Assembly (NCBI RefSeq): GCF_002849615.1 | Contig: NZ_PDNV01000005.1 | Coordinates: forward strand, 62,001-126,000 | Direction: 5' to 3' | DNA from: Pollutimonas nitritireducens | GTDB lineage: Bacteria > Pseudomonadota > Gammaproteobacteria > Burkholderiales > Burkholderiaceae_B | Length of the DNA stretch: 64,000 bases | Shown: one piece after another, positions 16,907 through 26,451 of the stretch | Layout of the letters: each line of letters starts with the position of its first letter | Numbering within the stretch: position 1 is the stretch's first letter | Program-made: the position numbers and the translations under genes | Notes under the pieces: generated by a model | Database searches by the model: none | What the model saw: only the letters and a program-made list of their open reading frames with translations | What the model was told of the DNA's origin: nothing

Positions 16907-17895
16907 GCGCTTCCAGATGGGACGATGTCAGAAGCTGGCTCAAGCAGCATTGGAAAATCATACGACGGTTCATTGGCATTGCATTCGCGACAGCGATAGT
17001 AATACTGATTACCATGGCAGTGATCAAGATCGACTGGCGTGAGGTCGTTGGCGCCATCCATGGATTGCCGGCCAGCGCTTTGTGGCTCGCAGGCCTGATC
17101 ACTGTGGCGAGCTATTTCGTCTACAGCAGTTATGACGTGCTGGGCAAGCGATATACGGAACATGACCTGCCATGGTGGAAATGCATGATGACCGGGTTCA
17201 TCAGCTATGCATTCACCATGAATATGGGTGCGCCTGTGGGGGGGCTCGGATTGCGACTGCGCTTGTACAGCAAGCACGGTCTGGAGCCCGGCGTCATCGT
17301 GCGTATCGTCGGGCTGAGCATCACGACGAACTGGATAGGCTATACATTGCTGGCCGGAGTGCTATTCGCATCGGGCATGGTGGAGCTTCCTGCCGACTGG
17401 AAACTGGACAATGGCCCACTGCGGATCATAGGCGCAATAATGGTGGCTATCGCGCTTGCGTATCTGGCGCTATGCAAGTTCTCCACGACCCGTTCCCGGG
17501 AGATCTTCGGCCACACCATCGAATTGCCATCCATCGGCATAGCTTTAGTCCAGATCTGTTTGGCCGTAGTCAACTGGATGCTGATCGGCGCGGCCATCTA
17601 CGTGCTCCTGCAGCAGAACATTTCCTATCCTGTCGTGCTAGCGACGTTTCTGGTAAGCGCAGTGGCCGGTGCCCTGACACACATTCCAGGCGGAATCGGG
17701 GTGATCGAATCCGTGTTCGTTGGCTTGCTCAGCGGTTCAATGGCCCGGCACGAGATTCTTGCCGGCCTTTTGGTTTACCGCGCCATCTATTACCTTGGGC
17801 CGCTAGTCGTTGCGGGTACGTGGTATCTGGCCATGGAGGCCAGGCTGGGCCGTTTCGCCCGGCATGCTAATTGCTCATCGAAGTCAACCAGATAG
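16903..17895 (+). CDS. ybhN: YbhN-family (UPF0104) integral membrane protein
   Basis: The 330-residue protein has about eight membrane segments and the lysylphosphatidylglycerol-synthase-type membrane domain (GGLGLRLRLYSKHG near residue 117, THIPGGIGVIESVFVGLL near residue 265). Its E. coli counterpart sits in the same operon behind clsB; the family is thought to handle or flip lipids, but the role here is not proven. The ATG at 16903 overlaps the clsB stop and is preceded by GGAAAG; an open extension to 16726 lies inside clsB and is out of frame with it, so it was rejected. Confidence 0.88.
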   Translation: MSASRWDDVRSWLKQHWKIIRRFIGIAFATAIVILITMAVIKIDWREVVGAIHGLPASALWLAGLITVASYFVYSSYDVLGKRYTEHDLPWWKCMMTGFISYAFTMNMGAPVGGLGLRLRLYSKHGLEPGVIVRIVGLSITTNWIGYTLLAGVLFASGMVELPADWKLDNGPLRIIGAIMVAIALAYLALCKFSTTRSREIFGHTIELPSIGIALVQICLAVVNWMLIGAAIYVLLQQNISYPVVLATFLVSAVAGALTHIPGGIGVIESVFVGLLSGSMARHEILAGLLVYRAIYYLGPLVVAGTWYLAMEARLGRFARHANCSSKSTR

Positions 17896-17928
17896 CGCTT
17901 TGGAGCGCTCGCCAGACAAGGGGTAATC

Positions 17929-18507
17929 ATGTCGCTGATCGTAGCTGCTCGTTTCGATACCTTTGACGCTGCCGAAAGAGCTGCAACCGCTCTCATGAGC
18001 GAAGGTGTCGCCTCCAACGATCTCCATACCTTTTTTGTTAATCCACCCGGTGGGCATGACCGTTATCCGATGGGTGGCGACCAGGCAGCAGATCCAGATT
18101 CCGAGGGAGCACCTTTAAGCGCGATTGGCGGGGCCGCCGCCGTAGGGCTGGCCGGCGCGCTCATCGGCGGGTTGATCGCCTTGTCAATCACTGATTCGAT
18201 GCTGCCTATCGTTGGAGGTGCGGGGGTGGGGGCGTATATAGGGTCGCTGGCAGGCGCGGTATATTCCCTTGGCCGCAAGCGTCCGTCGCGAACGCGACAG
18301 CAGGTTACCCAGGCGAAGGTCCATGAGGGTCGCCCGTCTGGCGTCGTGCTGGCAGTCCATACCTCACCGGAACATGAACGGCGTATCGCAGAAATACTTC
18401 GCGCCGCGGGCGGAGTCGAAGTTGAGCGAGCCCAGGGCCGATGGGCAAACGGCCGTTGGGAGGACTTCGACCCCTTGGTCAGTCCCACGTTGAAAAAGGA
18501 TTTCTAG
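17929..18507 (+). CDS. Membrane protein with GSP17M-like N-terminus and glycine-rich hydrophobic core
   Basis: The 192-residue protein begins SLIVAARFDTFDAAERAATAL, like general stress protein 17M / heat-induced YflT-type domains. Residues about 62-110 are a Gly/Ala-rich hydrophobic region (AIGGAAAVGLAGALIGGLIAL, then GGAGVGAYIGSLAGAVYSLG), resembling glycine-zipper membrane domains. The C-terminal part repeats an alpha/beta arrangement (GVVLAVHTSPEHERRIAEILRAAG). It may be a stress-related membrane protein, but function is unknown. Its TAG shares two bases with the stop of the convergent BON gene. Confidence 0.75.
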   Translation: MSLIVAARFDTFDAAERAATALMSEGVASNDLHTFFVNPPGGHDRYPMGGDQAADPDSEGAPLSAIGGAAAVGLAGALIGGLIALSITDSMLPIVGGAGVGAYIGSLAGAVYSLGRKRPSRTRQQVTQAKVHEGRPSGVVLAVHTSPEHERRIAEILRAAGGVEVERAQGRWANGRWEDFDPLVSPTLKKDF

Positions 18508-18821
18508 GGAACCTTGATGTCGTAATTCACCTTTTTCACTCCCGACACCTGCCGCGCCGCCTGTACGGCGTTCCGGGCCGCCAACGTATTATCGGCGGTG
18601 CCGGATAGCGTCACCACTGCACCTTCCGTCGAAATCCGGACGTTGTGGGTGTGTATGCCTGGAACACTCATGACTGCCGCTTCCACCTTTGCATTGATGG
18701 AAACGTCGTCGTCGTATTGAGCCGAGGCTCGCGGAGTGGTGTCACCGGCGCAGCCACCCAACGCCATGGCTGTGGCTGTGGCTGCTATCAGTGTCATCAA
18801 GCGAATGCTGTAGGGGAACAT
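18504..18821 (-). CDS. BON-domain lipoprotein
   Basis: The 105-residue protein has a lipoprotein signal ending in the lipobox ALGGC, then one BON domain (about 38-105: VSINAKVEAAVMSVPGIHTHNVRISTEGAVVTLSGTADN, with the conserved Gly and the VSGVKKVNYDI end). BON proteins such as OsmY and DolP bind membranes and protect the envelope under stress. The ATG at 18821 has TGGAG at a good distance; the open frame extends 18 codons further but that would bury the signal peptide. It converges on the stress-type membrane protein gene with a 4-base overlap. Confidence 0.87.
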   Translation of the reverse strand: MFPYSIRLMTLIAATATAMALGGCAGDTTPRASAQYDDDVSINAKVEAAVMSVPGIHTHNVRISTEGAVVTLSGTADNTLAARNAVQAARQVSGVKKVNYDIKVP

Positions 18822-19012
18822 GCTGAAACTCCAGTAACGGTAAATGGGATCGGTGCAGAGTGAAGCCGGCAGCAATCGGTGTGCCGCGGTAACCGGAACG
18901 ATACTTATGTGCGGTTGCAGCGAATTTTCGATATATACTCACGCTTTACTAAAAATCAGAACGGTCAAAGCTGTGTTTGCACAGTTCGCCATGCTGTTCC
19001 AGGAGTCTTTGT

Positions 19013-20278
19013 ATGTCGAACCTTCGCCTGCCTTCCGGGCAGCAAGTCCGCGTTGTCATTTTTTCGTCCCTGCTCCTCCTTACCGCCTGCGGTGAAAAGC
19101 CGCCATCCGGAGTACCGGGAGAAATGAAGGTTCCGGTCAGCGTAGTCACCGTTCAGCCCACACCAACAGAAGTCGTTGTTGAGCTTCCCGGACGGGTCGA
19201 AGCCATCAAAGATGCGCAGATCCGCGCACGGGTCAACGGTATTGTCACTGAGATCAACTTTGACCAGGGCAGCGACGTCAAGGCCGGACAACTGTTATTC
19301 ACCATCGATCCAGCTCCGTATCGCGCTGTCCGCGCCCAGGCGGCCGCACAATTGCAACGCGCCGAAGCCGATGCAAAGAGCGCACGGCTCCTGGCAGAGC
19401 GCTATTCCAAATTGATCAAGGCCAACGCGGTCAGCCGTCAAGAGTACGACAATGCCATGGCTGCGGCTGGTCAGGCTGAAGCAGCCATTGCTGCCGCCGA
19501 GGCGACGCTGCAGGCCGCCGACATCGATCTGGGATACACCAAAGTCGATTCGCCCATTGATGGACGCATAGGCAAGTCGCTGGTCACCGAAGGCGCACTG
19601 GTCAGCGCCACGGCGGCCACCCAGTTGGCCACGGTGCAACAGATTAACCGTGTCTATGTCGATCTCACCCGCTCGACCGCAGAGGTCTCGCAGTTGCGCC
19701 AGGCTCTTGCCAGCGGCAAGCTCGAACAATCGCCTGACGGCAATGCCAAGGCGGAGGTCGTGCTCGAAGACGGTTCAAGTTACGATCAGCCGGGAAAAGT
19801 CCTTTTTTCCGGAATCACCGTCGATCCGACTACGGGTCAAGTAGTTTTGCGTGCAGAATTTCCCAACCCAGACCAGATTTTGCTGCCGGGCATGTATGTC
19901 CGTGTGCGCCTGCAGCAAGGTGTAGACGAGAAAGCCTTGCTGGTACCACAACAGGCACTGCAACGTACCGCCGATGGCCTCAGCAGTTTGATGCTGGTCA
20001 GGGACGGCAAGGTCCAGGTAGTCGCGGTTGAAGTGGGTCCCGAAAGCAAGGGCAACTGGATCATCACAGAGGGTTTGAATGCCGGTGACGTCGTGATCGT
20101 AGAAGGATTCCAGAAAATTCGCCCTGGGGCGGCAGTGCAGGGAATGCCGTGGAAACCAAAGGGCTCACAGGACGGCAACGCATCTGCCCCGGCAGAGCCC
20201 GGTGCGCCAGGCGTCGAAAAAGGTGCGGATCCGTCGGGGGACAAGGCGCCCGTTGCCGAACCCGGTTCCAAGGGTTGA
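19013..20278 (+). CDS. RND efflux periplasmic adaptor (AcrA/MexA type)
   Basis: The 421-residue lipoprotein has signal and lipobox LLLLTAC, then the membrane-fusion layout: barrel-sandwich half (VVVELPGRVEAIKDAQIRARVNG), alpha-helical hairpin with Ala/Glu-rich heptads (about 95-165), second lipoyl half (YTKVDSPIDGRIGKSLVTEGALV), beta-barrel and membrane-proximal domain, and a Pro/Ala-rich tail (last 40 residues). AGGAG lies 7 bases before the ATG; an upstream TTG at 18977 was rejected. It links the inner-membrane pump encoded next to the outer-membrane channel. No repressor gene is adjacent. Confidence 0.94.
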   Translation: MSNLRLPSGQQVRVVIFSSLLLLTACGEKPPSGVPGEMKVPVSVVTVQPTPTEVVVELPGRVEAIKDAQIRARVNGIVTEINFDQGSDVKAGQLLFTIDPAPYRAVRAQAAAQLQRAEADAKSARLLAERYSKLIKANAVSRQEYDNAMAAAGQAEAAIAAAEATLQAADIDLGYTKVDSPIDGRIGKSLVTEGALVSATAATQLATVQQINRVYVDLTRSTAEVSQLRQALASGKLEQSPDGNAKAEVVLEDGSSYDQPGKVLFSGITVDPTTGQVVLRAEFPNPDQILLPGMYVRVRLQQGVDEKALLVPQQALQRTADGLSSLMLVRDGKVQVVAVEVGPESKGNWIITEGLNAGDVVIVEGFQKIRPGAAVQGMPWKPKGSQDGNASAPAEPGAPGVEKGADPSGDKAPVAEPGSKG

Positions 20279-20344
20279 TCCCTAAGCTTGCCCGGCCGCC
20301 AGTCTGGCCGCCGACACTGTTTATTGCTTTTAGAGTGAGCACGC

Positions 20345-23300
20345 ATGCCGCAGTTTTTTATAGAAAGGCCTATTTTTGCCTGGGTCGTTGCCCTGGCAAT
20401 TACCCTGGCGGGTTTGTTGGCCATTCCCAACATGCCGATTTCGCAATATCCCGAGGTGGCCCCACCAGCAATTACGATCCAGGCCACATACCCCGGTGCA
20501 TCGGCTGAGGACGTTGCCCAATCCGTATCCAGCGTAATCGAGAACGAGCTTAACGGCGCAAAGGGGTTGCTGTACTACGAGTCGGTCAGCGACTCCTACG
20601 GCGGTTCAGAAATTACAGCAACCTTTGCGCCAGGCACTGATCCTGATCTGGCCCAGGTGGACGTGCAAAATCGCATCTCGAACATCACGGCCAAGTTGCC
20701 AGGCGCCGTTACGCAGCAAGGCTTGAAGGTCAACCAAAGCAATGCCAGCTTCCTGTTGGTAGCGGCGCTTTCGTCCACCGACGGCTCTCTCAATCAAGTT
20801 GCGCTGGCTGACTATATTACCCGCAACATCCAGAATGCTATTTCGCGCGTTCCGGGCGTTGGAAAATTCCAGCTGTTTGCGGCACCCCGGGCGATGCGTA
20901 TATGGGTCGATCCCGACAAGCTGACGGGTTACAAGATAAGCATGGCGGAAGTCAACGCCGCCGTCGCGAAGCAGAATGTATTGATTTCCGCGGGGATTAT
21001 CGGATCACCTCCCAACCCGGATGAACAACGTGTCACGGCACCTATTGTCGTCAACGGTGAGCTCACGACCGTGGAAGACTTCGAGAAAATCGTATTGCGT
21101 TCGAACGTGGATGGTTCCAGCGTCCGGATGCGTGATGTCGCGCGCATCGAGGTCGGCGCCGACAATTATCAGTTCGGTGCGCGGCTCAATGGCAAGCCCA
21201 CCGCTGCGTTCGCCATATCGCTCGCCACGAATGCCAATGCCTTGGAGACCGCGGAAGGGGTGAAAGCACGCATGGAGGAACTGTCTCAGTTCTTCCCGGG
21301 AAACATCACCTACTCGATTCCCTACGACACGACACCGTATGTCCAATTGTCGATCGAGCAGGTCGTCCATACGCTGCTCGAGGCCATGGTCCTCGTGTTT
21401 ATAGTGATGTTCATCTTCCTGCAGAACGTACGCTATACGCTCATTCCGGCCCTGGTAGTTCCGATCGCCATCCTGGGCGCCTTCGCCGTGATGCTAGCGC
21501 TGGGATTTTCGATCAACGTGCTCACGATGTTCGCCATGGTGCTCGCCATCGGTATTCTGGTTGACGATGCCATCGTGGTGGTCGAGAACGTTGAGCGCAT
21601 CATGGTGGAGGAAGGGCTTTCGCCTAAAGAGGCGACCAAGAAGGCCATGCCGCAGATCAGCGGCGCAGTGCTGGGCATGACGCTGGTATTGGCCACGGTG
21701 TTCTTGCCGCTGGCTTTCATGAGTGGATCTGTTGGCGTCATCTACCGTCAGTTTTCCGTTGCCATGGCCGTGTCCATCCTGTTCTCCGGATTCCTGGCCC
21801 TGACGTTCACTCCGGCGTTGTGCGCGACCATACTCAAGCCAATACCGAAGGGCCATCACGAAAAGAAAAGAGGGTTTTTCGGCTGGTTCAATCGTTCGTT
21901 CGAACGAGTGACGAATCGGTATGAAGGGTGGGTAGGGCGGAGCCTGAAGCGCAGCGGACGCATGATCATCATCTACCTGATCCTGGTTGTGGCGTTGGGG
22001 TGGATGTATATGCGCTTGCCAACATCCTTTCTTCCTGAAGAAGACCAGGGCTACGTCATTGTCAATATGGAATTGCCAGCTGGATCGACCAGCAGTCGCA
22101 CACTGGAGATCATCAAGAAGGTTGAGGATTATTTCACGAAGCAGCCAGAAACGGAGAATATCGTCACTGTCCAGGGATTCAGTTTCAATGGCAATGGATT
22201 GAATTCCGCGATTGCGTTTGTACCCCTGAAGGATTTTTCTGAACGCAAGGGGCAAGAGCACTCCGCGCAAGCCGTATCCGGCAGGGCAACCCAAAACCTG
22301 CTTTTTGGGTTGCCGGACTCCATGGTGTTTGCCATCGTGCCGCCGGCCATTTCTTCGCTGGGCAACGCTTCCGGTTTTGACGTTCGTCTTCAAGACCGTG
22401 GAGGCCAGGGACATGACGCCCTGATGGCGGCCACACAGCAGCTTTTGCAAATGGCCATGCAAAGCCCTGTCCTGGCGGATACCCGTATCACCGGCCTCGG
22501 AGCGGGCCCCCAAATGAGCCTCACGATCGACAGGGCCAAGGCCGCTGCATTGGGTGTGGACTTTGGCGAAGTCGCCACGCTGATTTCAACGTCGTTGGGT
22601 TCAGCCTACGTGGGCAAGTTCCCGAATATGGGGTGGATCCAGAACATTTGGGTCCAGGCCGAGCAAAGTCACCGCATGAATGCGGACGACATCATGAAGC
22701 TGAATGCGCGCAACAGTGCCGGCGAAATGGTTCCGCTGTCGTCATTTGTCAAAGTTGATTGGGAGCAAGGTCCGGTGCAGGTGGTTCGCTACAACAGTTA
22801 TGAGTCCATCCGTATCGGCGGCTCGGCGGCTCCCGGATACGCGACGGGTGAGGCCATGGCCGAGGTCGAGGAGTTGATCGGCAAACTGCCCACGGGCTTC
22901 GGTTATGAATGGACCGGGTTGTCTTATCAGGAAAAGCAGGCGGGAAGTCAGTCCTTGATACTGATGGGGCTGGCCATGCTGGTTGTTTTCCTGTTGCTTG
23001 CCGCCTTGTATGAGAGCTGGGCGATCCCGCTGTCCGTCATGCTGATGGTTCCGTTGGGTATGCTCGGTGCCGTCGGTATGGTTTCAGCGTTAGGAATGTC
23101 AAACGATGTGTACTTTCAGGTTGGCATGATTACCGTAATAGGACTGGCCGCGAAGAACGCGATTCTTATTGTGGAATTTGCCAAAGATACTTATGCGCAC
23201 GGGGGCAGCATCGTGGATGCTACCGTCGAAGCGGCGCGTCTTCGCTTCCGTCCGATCCTGATGACGTCATTTGCGTTTATCCTGGGCGTTGTCCCTCTGG

Positions 23301-23548
23301 CGATTGCCACGGGAGCCAGCTCTGCTAGCCAGAACGCCGTGGGCCTGGGTGTGCTGGGCGGCATGCTTGCCGCGACGCCGCTGGCCATGGTGTTCGTTCC
23401 TACGTTTTTCGTGGTGGTATTAACATTGTTCAAAACCAAGCCCAAGCTGCTGGGCGCTCACGCCAAGATGGCGCCACTGACTCAAGTTCATCATGCAAGC
23501 GGCACCGCTCAAACGGATCATTCTTCGAAGGATGGGGGACAGGCATGA
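20345..23548 (+). CDS. RND multidrug efflux pump, inner-membrane subunit (AcrB/MexB type)
   Basis: The 1067-residue HAE1-family transporter starts MPQFFIERPIFAWVVALAI and has 12 membrane segments with two large periplasmic loops. The proton-relay residues are present: DD in GILVDDAIVVVENVER (TM4, about 407-408) and Lys in GLAAKNAILIVEFAKD (TM10). The sequence resembles AcrB/MexB/BpeB drug pumps rather than metal pumps. The gene lies 66 bases after the adaptor and overlaps the channel gene by ATGA. Substrates cannot be read from the sequence. Confidence 0.95.
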   Translation: MPQFFIERPIFAWVVALAITLAGLLAIPNMPISQYPEVAPPAITIQATYPGASAEDVAQSVSSVIENELNGAKGLLYYESVSDSYGGSEITATFAPGTDPDLAQVDVQNRISNITAKLPGAVTQQGLKVNQSNASFLLVAALSSTDGSLNQVALADYITRNIQNAISRVPGVGKFQLFAAPRAMRIWVDPDKLTGYKISMAEVNAAVAKQNVLISAGIIGSPPNPDEQRVTAPIVVNGELTTVEDFEKIVLRSNVDGSSVRMRDVARIEVGADNYQFGARLNGKPTAAFAISLATNANALETAEGVKARMEELSQFFPGNITYSIPYDTTPYVQLSIEQVVHTLLEAMVLVFIVMFIFLQNVRYTLIPALVVPIAILGAFAVMLALGFSINVLTMFAMVLAIGILVDDAIVVVENVERIMVEEGLSPKEATKKAMPQISGAVLGMTLVLATVFLPLAFMSGSVGVIYRQFSVAMAVSILFSGFLALTFTPALCATILKPIPKGHHEKKRGFFGWFNRSFERVTNRYEGWVGRSLKRSGRMIIIYLILVVALGWMYMRLPTSFLPEEDQGYVIVNMELPAGSTSSRTLEIIKKVEDYFTKQPETENIVTVQGFSFNGNGLNSAIAFVPLKDFSERKGQEHSAQAVSGRATQNLLFGLPDSMVFAIVPPAISSLGNASGFDVRLQDRGGQGHDALMAATQQLLQMAMQSPVLADTRITGLGAGPQMSLTIDRAKAAALGVDFGEVATLISTSLGSAYVGKFPNMGWIQNIWVQAEQSHRMNADDIMKLNARNSAGEMVPLSSFVKVDWEQGPVQVVRYNSYESIRIGGSAAPGYATGEAMAEVEELIGKLPTGFGYEWTGLSYQEKQAGSQSLILMGLAMLVVFLLLAALYESWAIPLSVMLMVPLGMLGAVGMVSALGMSNDVYFQVGMITVIGLAAKNAILIVEFAKDTYAHGGSIVDATVEAARLRFRPILMTSFAFILGVVPLAIATGASSASQNAVGLGVLGGMLAATPLAMVFVPTFFVVVLTLFKTKPKLLGAHAKMAPLTQVHHASGTAQTDHSSKDGGQA

Positions 23549-25080
23549 TTACACGTAACTTCACACGCTCAGCGTTGCCTATACTGATCACCCTGGCGCT
23601 GGCCGGATGCTCGCTGGCACCCAAGTATCAACGCCCGGTCGCGCCGGTGCCGGGACAGTATCCTGACCAGGATGCGGTGCAGAATCGTGGTAGCGGAACT
23701 GCGGCTTCGGTCGCACCCGACGCGGCTTATGGGTCCGACCTTGGTTGGAGCGAATTCTTTACCGATCCGCAGCTCAAGGCATTGATCCGCCTTTCCCTGG
23801 CCAACAATCGCGACATGCGCATTGCCGTTCAGCGTGTACAGGAAGCACGGGCGCAGTACGGTATCGCCGACAGCGATCGCTTGCCCACCATTGGTATTGG
23901 GGGAAATGCGCAGTTCACGCGTAATCCGGAAAATTTGCGGATGGGCGAAGATGCCGGTAGCGTCAGCCGGTATTACCAAGCCGGCGTGGGCTTGACCGCT
24001 TTCGAAATCGATTTCTTCGGGCGAGTCAAGAACCTGTCCGAAGCGGCCTACCAGCAGTACCTGGCGACGGCGCAGGCCTCGCGCACCGTGCATATCAATC
24101 TGGTCGCCTTGGTCGCCGAAGCCTACTTCCGTCTGCGTACCGCACAGCAGCTCGACGGTTTGATGCAGAAAACGCTGGAATCACGTCAGAACACGTATTC
24201 ACTGGTCAAGGCCCGCTACGACGCGGGAGTCGCTTCCTCGCTGGATCTAAGCCAGGCGCGCGCTCAACTGGATACTGTGCGAGTGGATCGCGAAGGCATC
24301 AAGCGATCACAGGCCCAGGCCTTCAACGCGTTGCAGTTATTGCTGGGCACCGAAATTCCCCAAGATATGCCGCAGTCTACGGCTTTTGGTCGTGATCAGG
24401 TGTTAGCCGCTATTCCGGTCGGCTTGCCTTCCGACCTGCTTGAGCGGCGTCCTGACATCATGGGCGCGGAGAACGCGCTGCTGGCTGCCAATGCCAACAT
24501 CGGGGCGGCTCGCGCAGCCTTTTTTCCGAATATTTCGATTACGGGTCTGCTGGGCTTCGCCAGCCCGCAACTGGGTGGATTGTTCGGCTCCGGTCAGCGT
24601 TTCTGGCAGTTTGCCCCGCAATTGCAAATGCCAATTTTCTCGGGTGGTGTAAGCGGCAACCTCGATTTGGCCGAGGCCCGCAATAATATCGCCGTCGCAC
24701 AGTACGAGAAAACGATCCAGACCGCATTCAGGGAAGTGGCCGATGCCCTGGCCGGCGAGGCGACCTACGACCGCCAGCTCGACGCCTTGCGTTCGCTTGA
24801 GGCGGCCGCCTCCGAATCGCTTTCGCTCGCCACGCTGCGTTATGAAACCGGTATCGACAGCTTCCTGCAGGTGCAGAACGCCGAGGTCGATCTGTATACG
24901 ACACAGCAGACTTTTTATCAGATAGGCATGGAGTCGCTGATGAATCGTGTCGAACTGTATAAGGCCCTCGGAGGAGGGTGGCTTGAAAGCTCGGTGGCGA
25001 CTGCACCCGTGGCGGGAGGCGTATCCGGTACAGCACCCGGAAGGGACAGCGGATCGATAAAAGGTGATAATGGTTCATGA
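23545..25080 (+). CDS. Outer-membrane efflux channel (OprM/NodT family lipoprotein)
   Basis: The 511-residue protein has a lipoprotein signal ending [15 protein letters not shown], the classic OprM-type start, then two homologous OEP domains (about 80-290 and 300-480) with the usual [13 protein letters not shown] and [16 protein letters not shown] motifs. It should form the trimeric channel for the AcrAB-type pump upstream. A Gly/Ser-rich tail of about 30 residues follows the second domain. It closes the efflux operon. Confidence 0.94.
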   Translation: MITRNFTRSALPILITLALAGCSLAPKYQRPVAPVPGQYPDQDAVQNRGSGTAASVAPDAAYGSDLGWSEFFTDPQLKALIRLSLANNRDMRIAVQRVQEARAQYGIADSDRLPTIGIGGNAQFTRNPENLRMGEDAGSVSRYYQAGVGLTAFEIDFFGRVKNLSEAAYQQYLATAQASRTVHINLVALVAEAYFRLRTAQQLDGLMQKTLESRQNTYSLVKARYDAGVASSLDLSQARAQLDTVRVDREGIKRSQAQAFNALQLLLGTEIPQDMPQSTAFGRDQVLAAIPVGLPSDLLERRPDIMGAENALLAANANIGAARAAFFPNISITGLLGFASPQLGGLFGSGQRFWQFAPQLQMPIFSGGVSGNLDLAEARNNIAVAQYEKTIQTAFREVADALAGEATYDRQLDALRSLEAAASESLSLATLRYETGIDSFLQVQNAEVDLYTTQQTFYQIGMESLMNRVELYKALGGGWLESSVATAPVAGGVSGTAPGRDSGSIKGDNGS

Positions 25081-25112
25081 CACGATGGCTGGAACCAAAT
25101 GGATGCAAGAAA

Positions 25113-25844
25113 ATGATTGAACTAGGCGTGAATATTGACCATGTAGCCACTTTGCGCCAACAGCGACTCACCTCATACCCGGATCCCATTGCAGCGGCAT
25201 TGCGTGCGGAAGAGGCGGGCGCAGATGTCATAACCTTGCACTTGCGGGAAGACCGTCGTCACATTCAAGACGCCGATGTAGTGGCAATACGGCCTTTGCT
25301 CCGTACACGCATGAACCTTGAATGCGCTGTGACGTCTGAAATGCTCGACATTGCCTGCCGAATCCAGCCCCAGGATGTGTGTCTGGTTCCCGAAAAGCGC
25401 AGCGAACTCACCACCGAAGGTGGCCTCGATGTGGCAGCACAGCTTTCGCTAGTTCGACAAGCTGTCTCACAACTGCACGCTTCCGGTATACGCGTATCCC
25501 TTTTCATCGATCCAGAACCCTCGCAAATCGAAGCGGCGGTGCAGGCAGGTGCCCGCGTCATTGAATTGCATACTGGCGCCTATTCCGGGGCTATCGAGCC
25601 TGCGGCAATCGACTTTGAACTTATACGGCTGCGCGCGGCTGTCGCCCTTGCCGCAGGAGAGGGGCTGCGCGTGAACGCCGGACACGGCCTGCATTACGAA
25701 AACGTCACGACCATTGCAGCGATGCCGGGTATTGCAGAGCTCAATATCGGCCATGCCATCGTGGCTCGGGCGATTTTCGACGGCTGGGAAAAGGCCATAC
25801 GCGATATGAAAGCGCTCATGCATACTGCCCGAGCGCCTCGCTGA
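25113..25844 (+). CDS. pdxJ: Pyridoxine 5'-phosphate synthase
   Basis: The 243-residue TIM-barrel enzyme joins 1-deoxyxylulose 5-phosphate and 3-amino-2-oxopropyl phosphate in vitamin B6 synthesis. Diagnostic segments are [78 protein letters not shown] and [12 protein letters not shown]. The ATG at 25113 fits the family start; an ATG at 25077 overlapping the channel gene stop would add 12 residues and could be used for coupling. Its place behind an efflux operon is probably chance. Confidence 0.95.
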   Translation: MIELGVNIDHVATLRQQRLTSYPDPIAAALRAEEAGADVITLHLREDRRHIQDADVVAIRPLLRTRMNLECAVTSEMLDIACRIQPQDVCLVPEKRSELTTEGGLDVAAQLSLVRQAVSQLHASGIRVSLFIDPEPSQIEAAVQAGARVIELHTGAYSGAIEPAAIDFELIRLRAAVALAAGEGLRVNAGHGLHYENVTTIAAMPGIAELNIGHAIVARAIFDGWEKAIRDMKALMHTARAPR

Positions 25845-25856
25845 AAAGGATTGAAG

Positions 25857-26441
25857 ATGTCAGTGGTGCCCCTTGAATACTTGTTATCCCGACGATCGAC
25901 CAAATTCCTGAAGTCTCCGGGTCCTGATGAGTCGCAATTGGCTCAGATACTCCAGACAGCAATGTCGGCTCCCGATCATGGCAGACTGCAGCCTTGGCGT
26001 TTCGCACTGATCCGCGAGGAAAGCATAGTGCGACTTGGCGACATGGCCATCTCCGCCATCAAGGCCGAGGGTCTTCCATTGACTCCAGAGAAAGAAGCCA
26101 ATACCCGACGCTGGCTTGAAGAGCTACCCCTACTGATAGCCATAGCATGCAAAATCGACCACAACAACACAAAGATTCCCGAGCACGAGCGGATGCTGGC
26201 CGTGGGGTGCGCCGTCATGAATATGCTGAACGCCGCTCATATGTTGGGCTATGGCGCATTCTGGAGCACCGGGCTGGGTACCTATGTCGATGAAGTCAGC
26301 GAAATCCTGGGTTTTGATACGCTGGAGTATCGATTCATGGGCTACCTAGCCATCGGTACGCCCATCCGCGATCTTGGTCCCGCCCAACGGCCGGACTTCA
26401 CGCAGTTCGTCAAAGAGTGGACTGGAACCCGATCCATTTGA
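25857..26441 (+). CDS. Nitroreductase-family protein (YdjA-like)
   Basis: The 194-residue FMN-dependent nitroreductase-fold protein has LLSRRSTKFL (the Arg-rich FMN phosphate site), a SAPDHGRLQPWRF segment typical of the YdjA branch, and GYGAFWSTG. Such proteins reduce nitro or quinone compounds with NAD(P)H; the natural substrate is unknown. The ATG at 25857 has AAGGA 6 bases upstream, so it was preferred to the TTG at 25851. It lies 12 bases after pdxJ. Confidence 0.88.
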   Translation: MSVVPLEYLLSRRSTKFLKSPGPDESQLAQILQTAMSAPDHGRLQPWRFALIREESIVRLGDMAISAIKAEGLPLTPEKEANTRRWLEELPLLIAIACKIDHNNTKIPEHERMLAVGCAVMNMLNAAHMLGYGAFWSTGLGTYVDEVSEILGFDTLEYRFMGYLAIGTPIRDLGPAQRPDFTQFVKEWTGTRSI

Positions 26442-26451
26442 GGGGTAAAGC

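Noticed and set aside
20292-20311. Terminator between the efflux adaptor and pump genes
   Set aside because: A 5-base GC stem (CGGCC/GGCCG) is present but there is no T-run, and the genes must be coexpressed.
21494-22513. Minus-strand open frame of 339 codons opposite the RND pump gene
   Set aside because: Complement of the AcrB-type coding region, with no conserved segment of its own.
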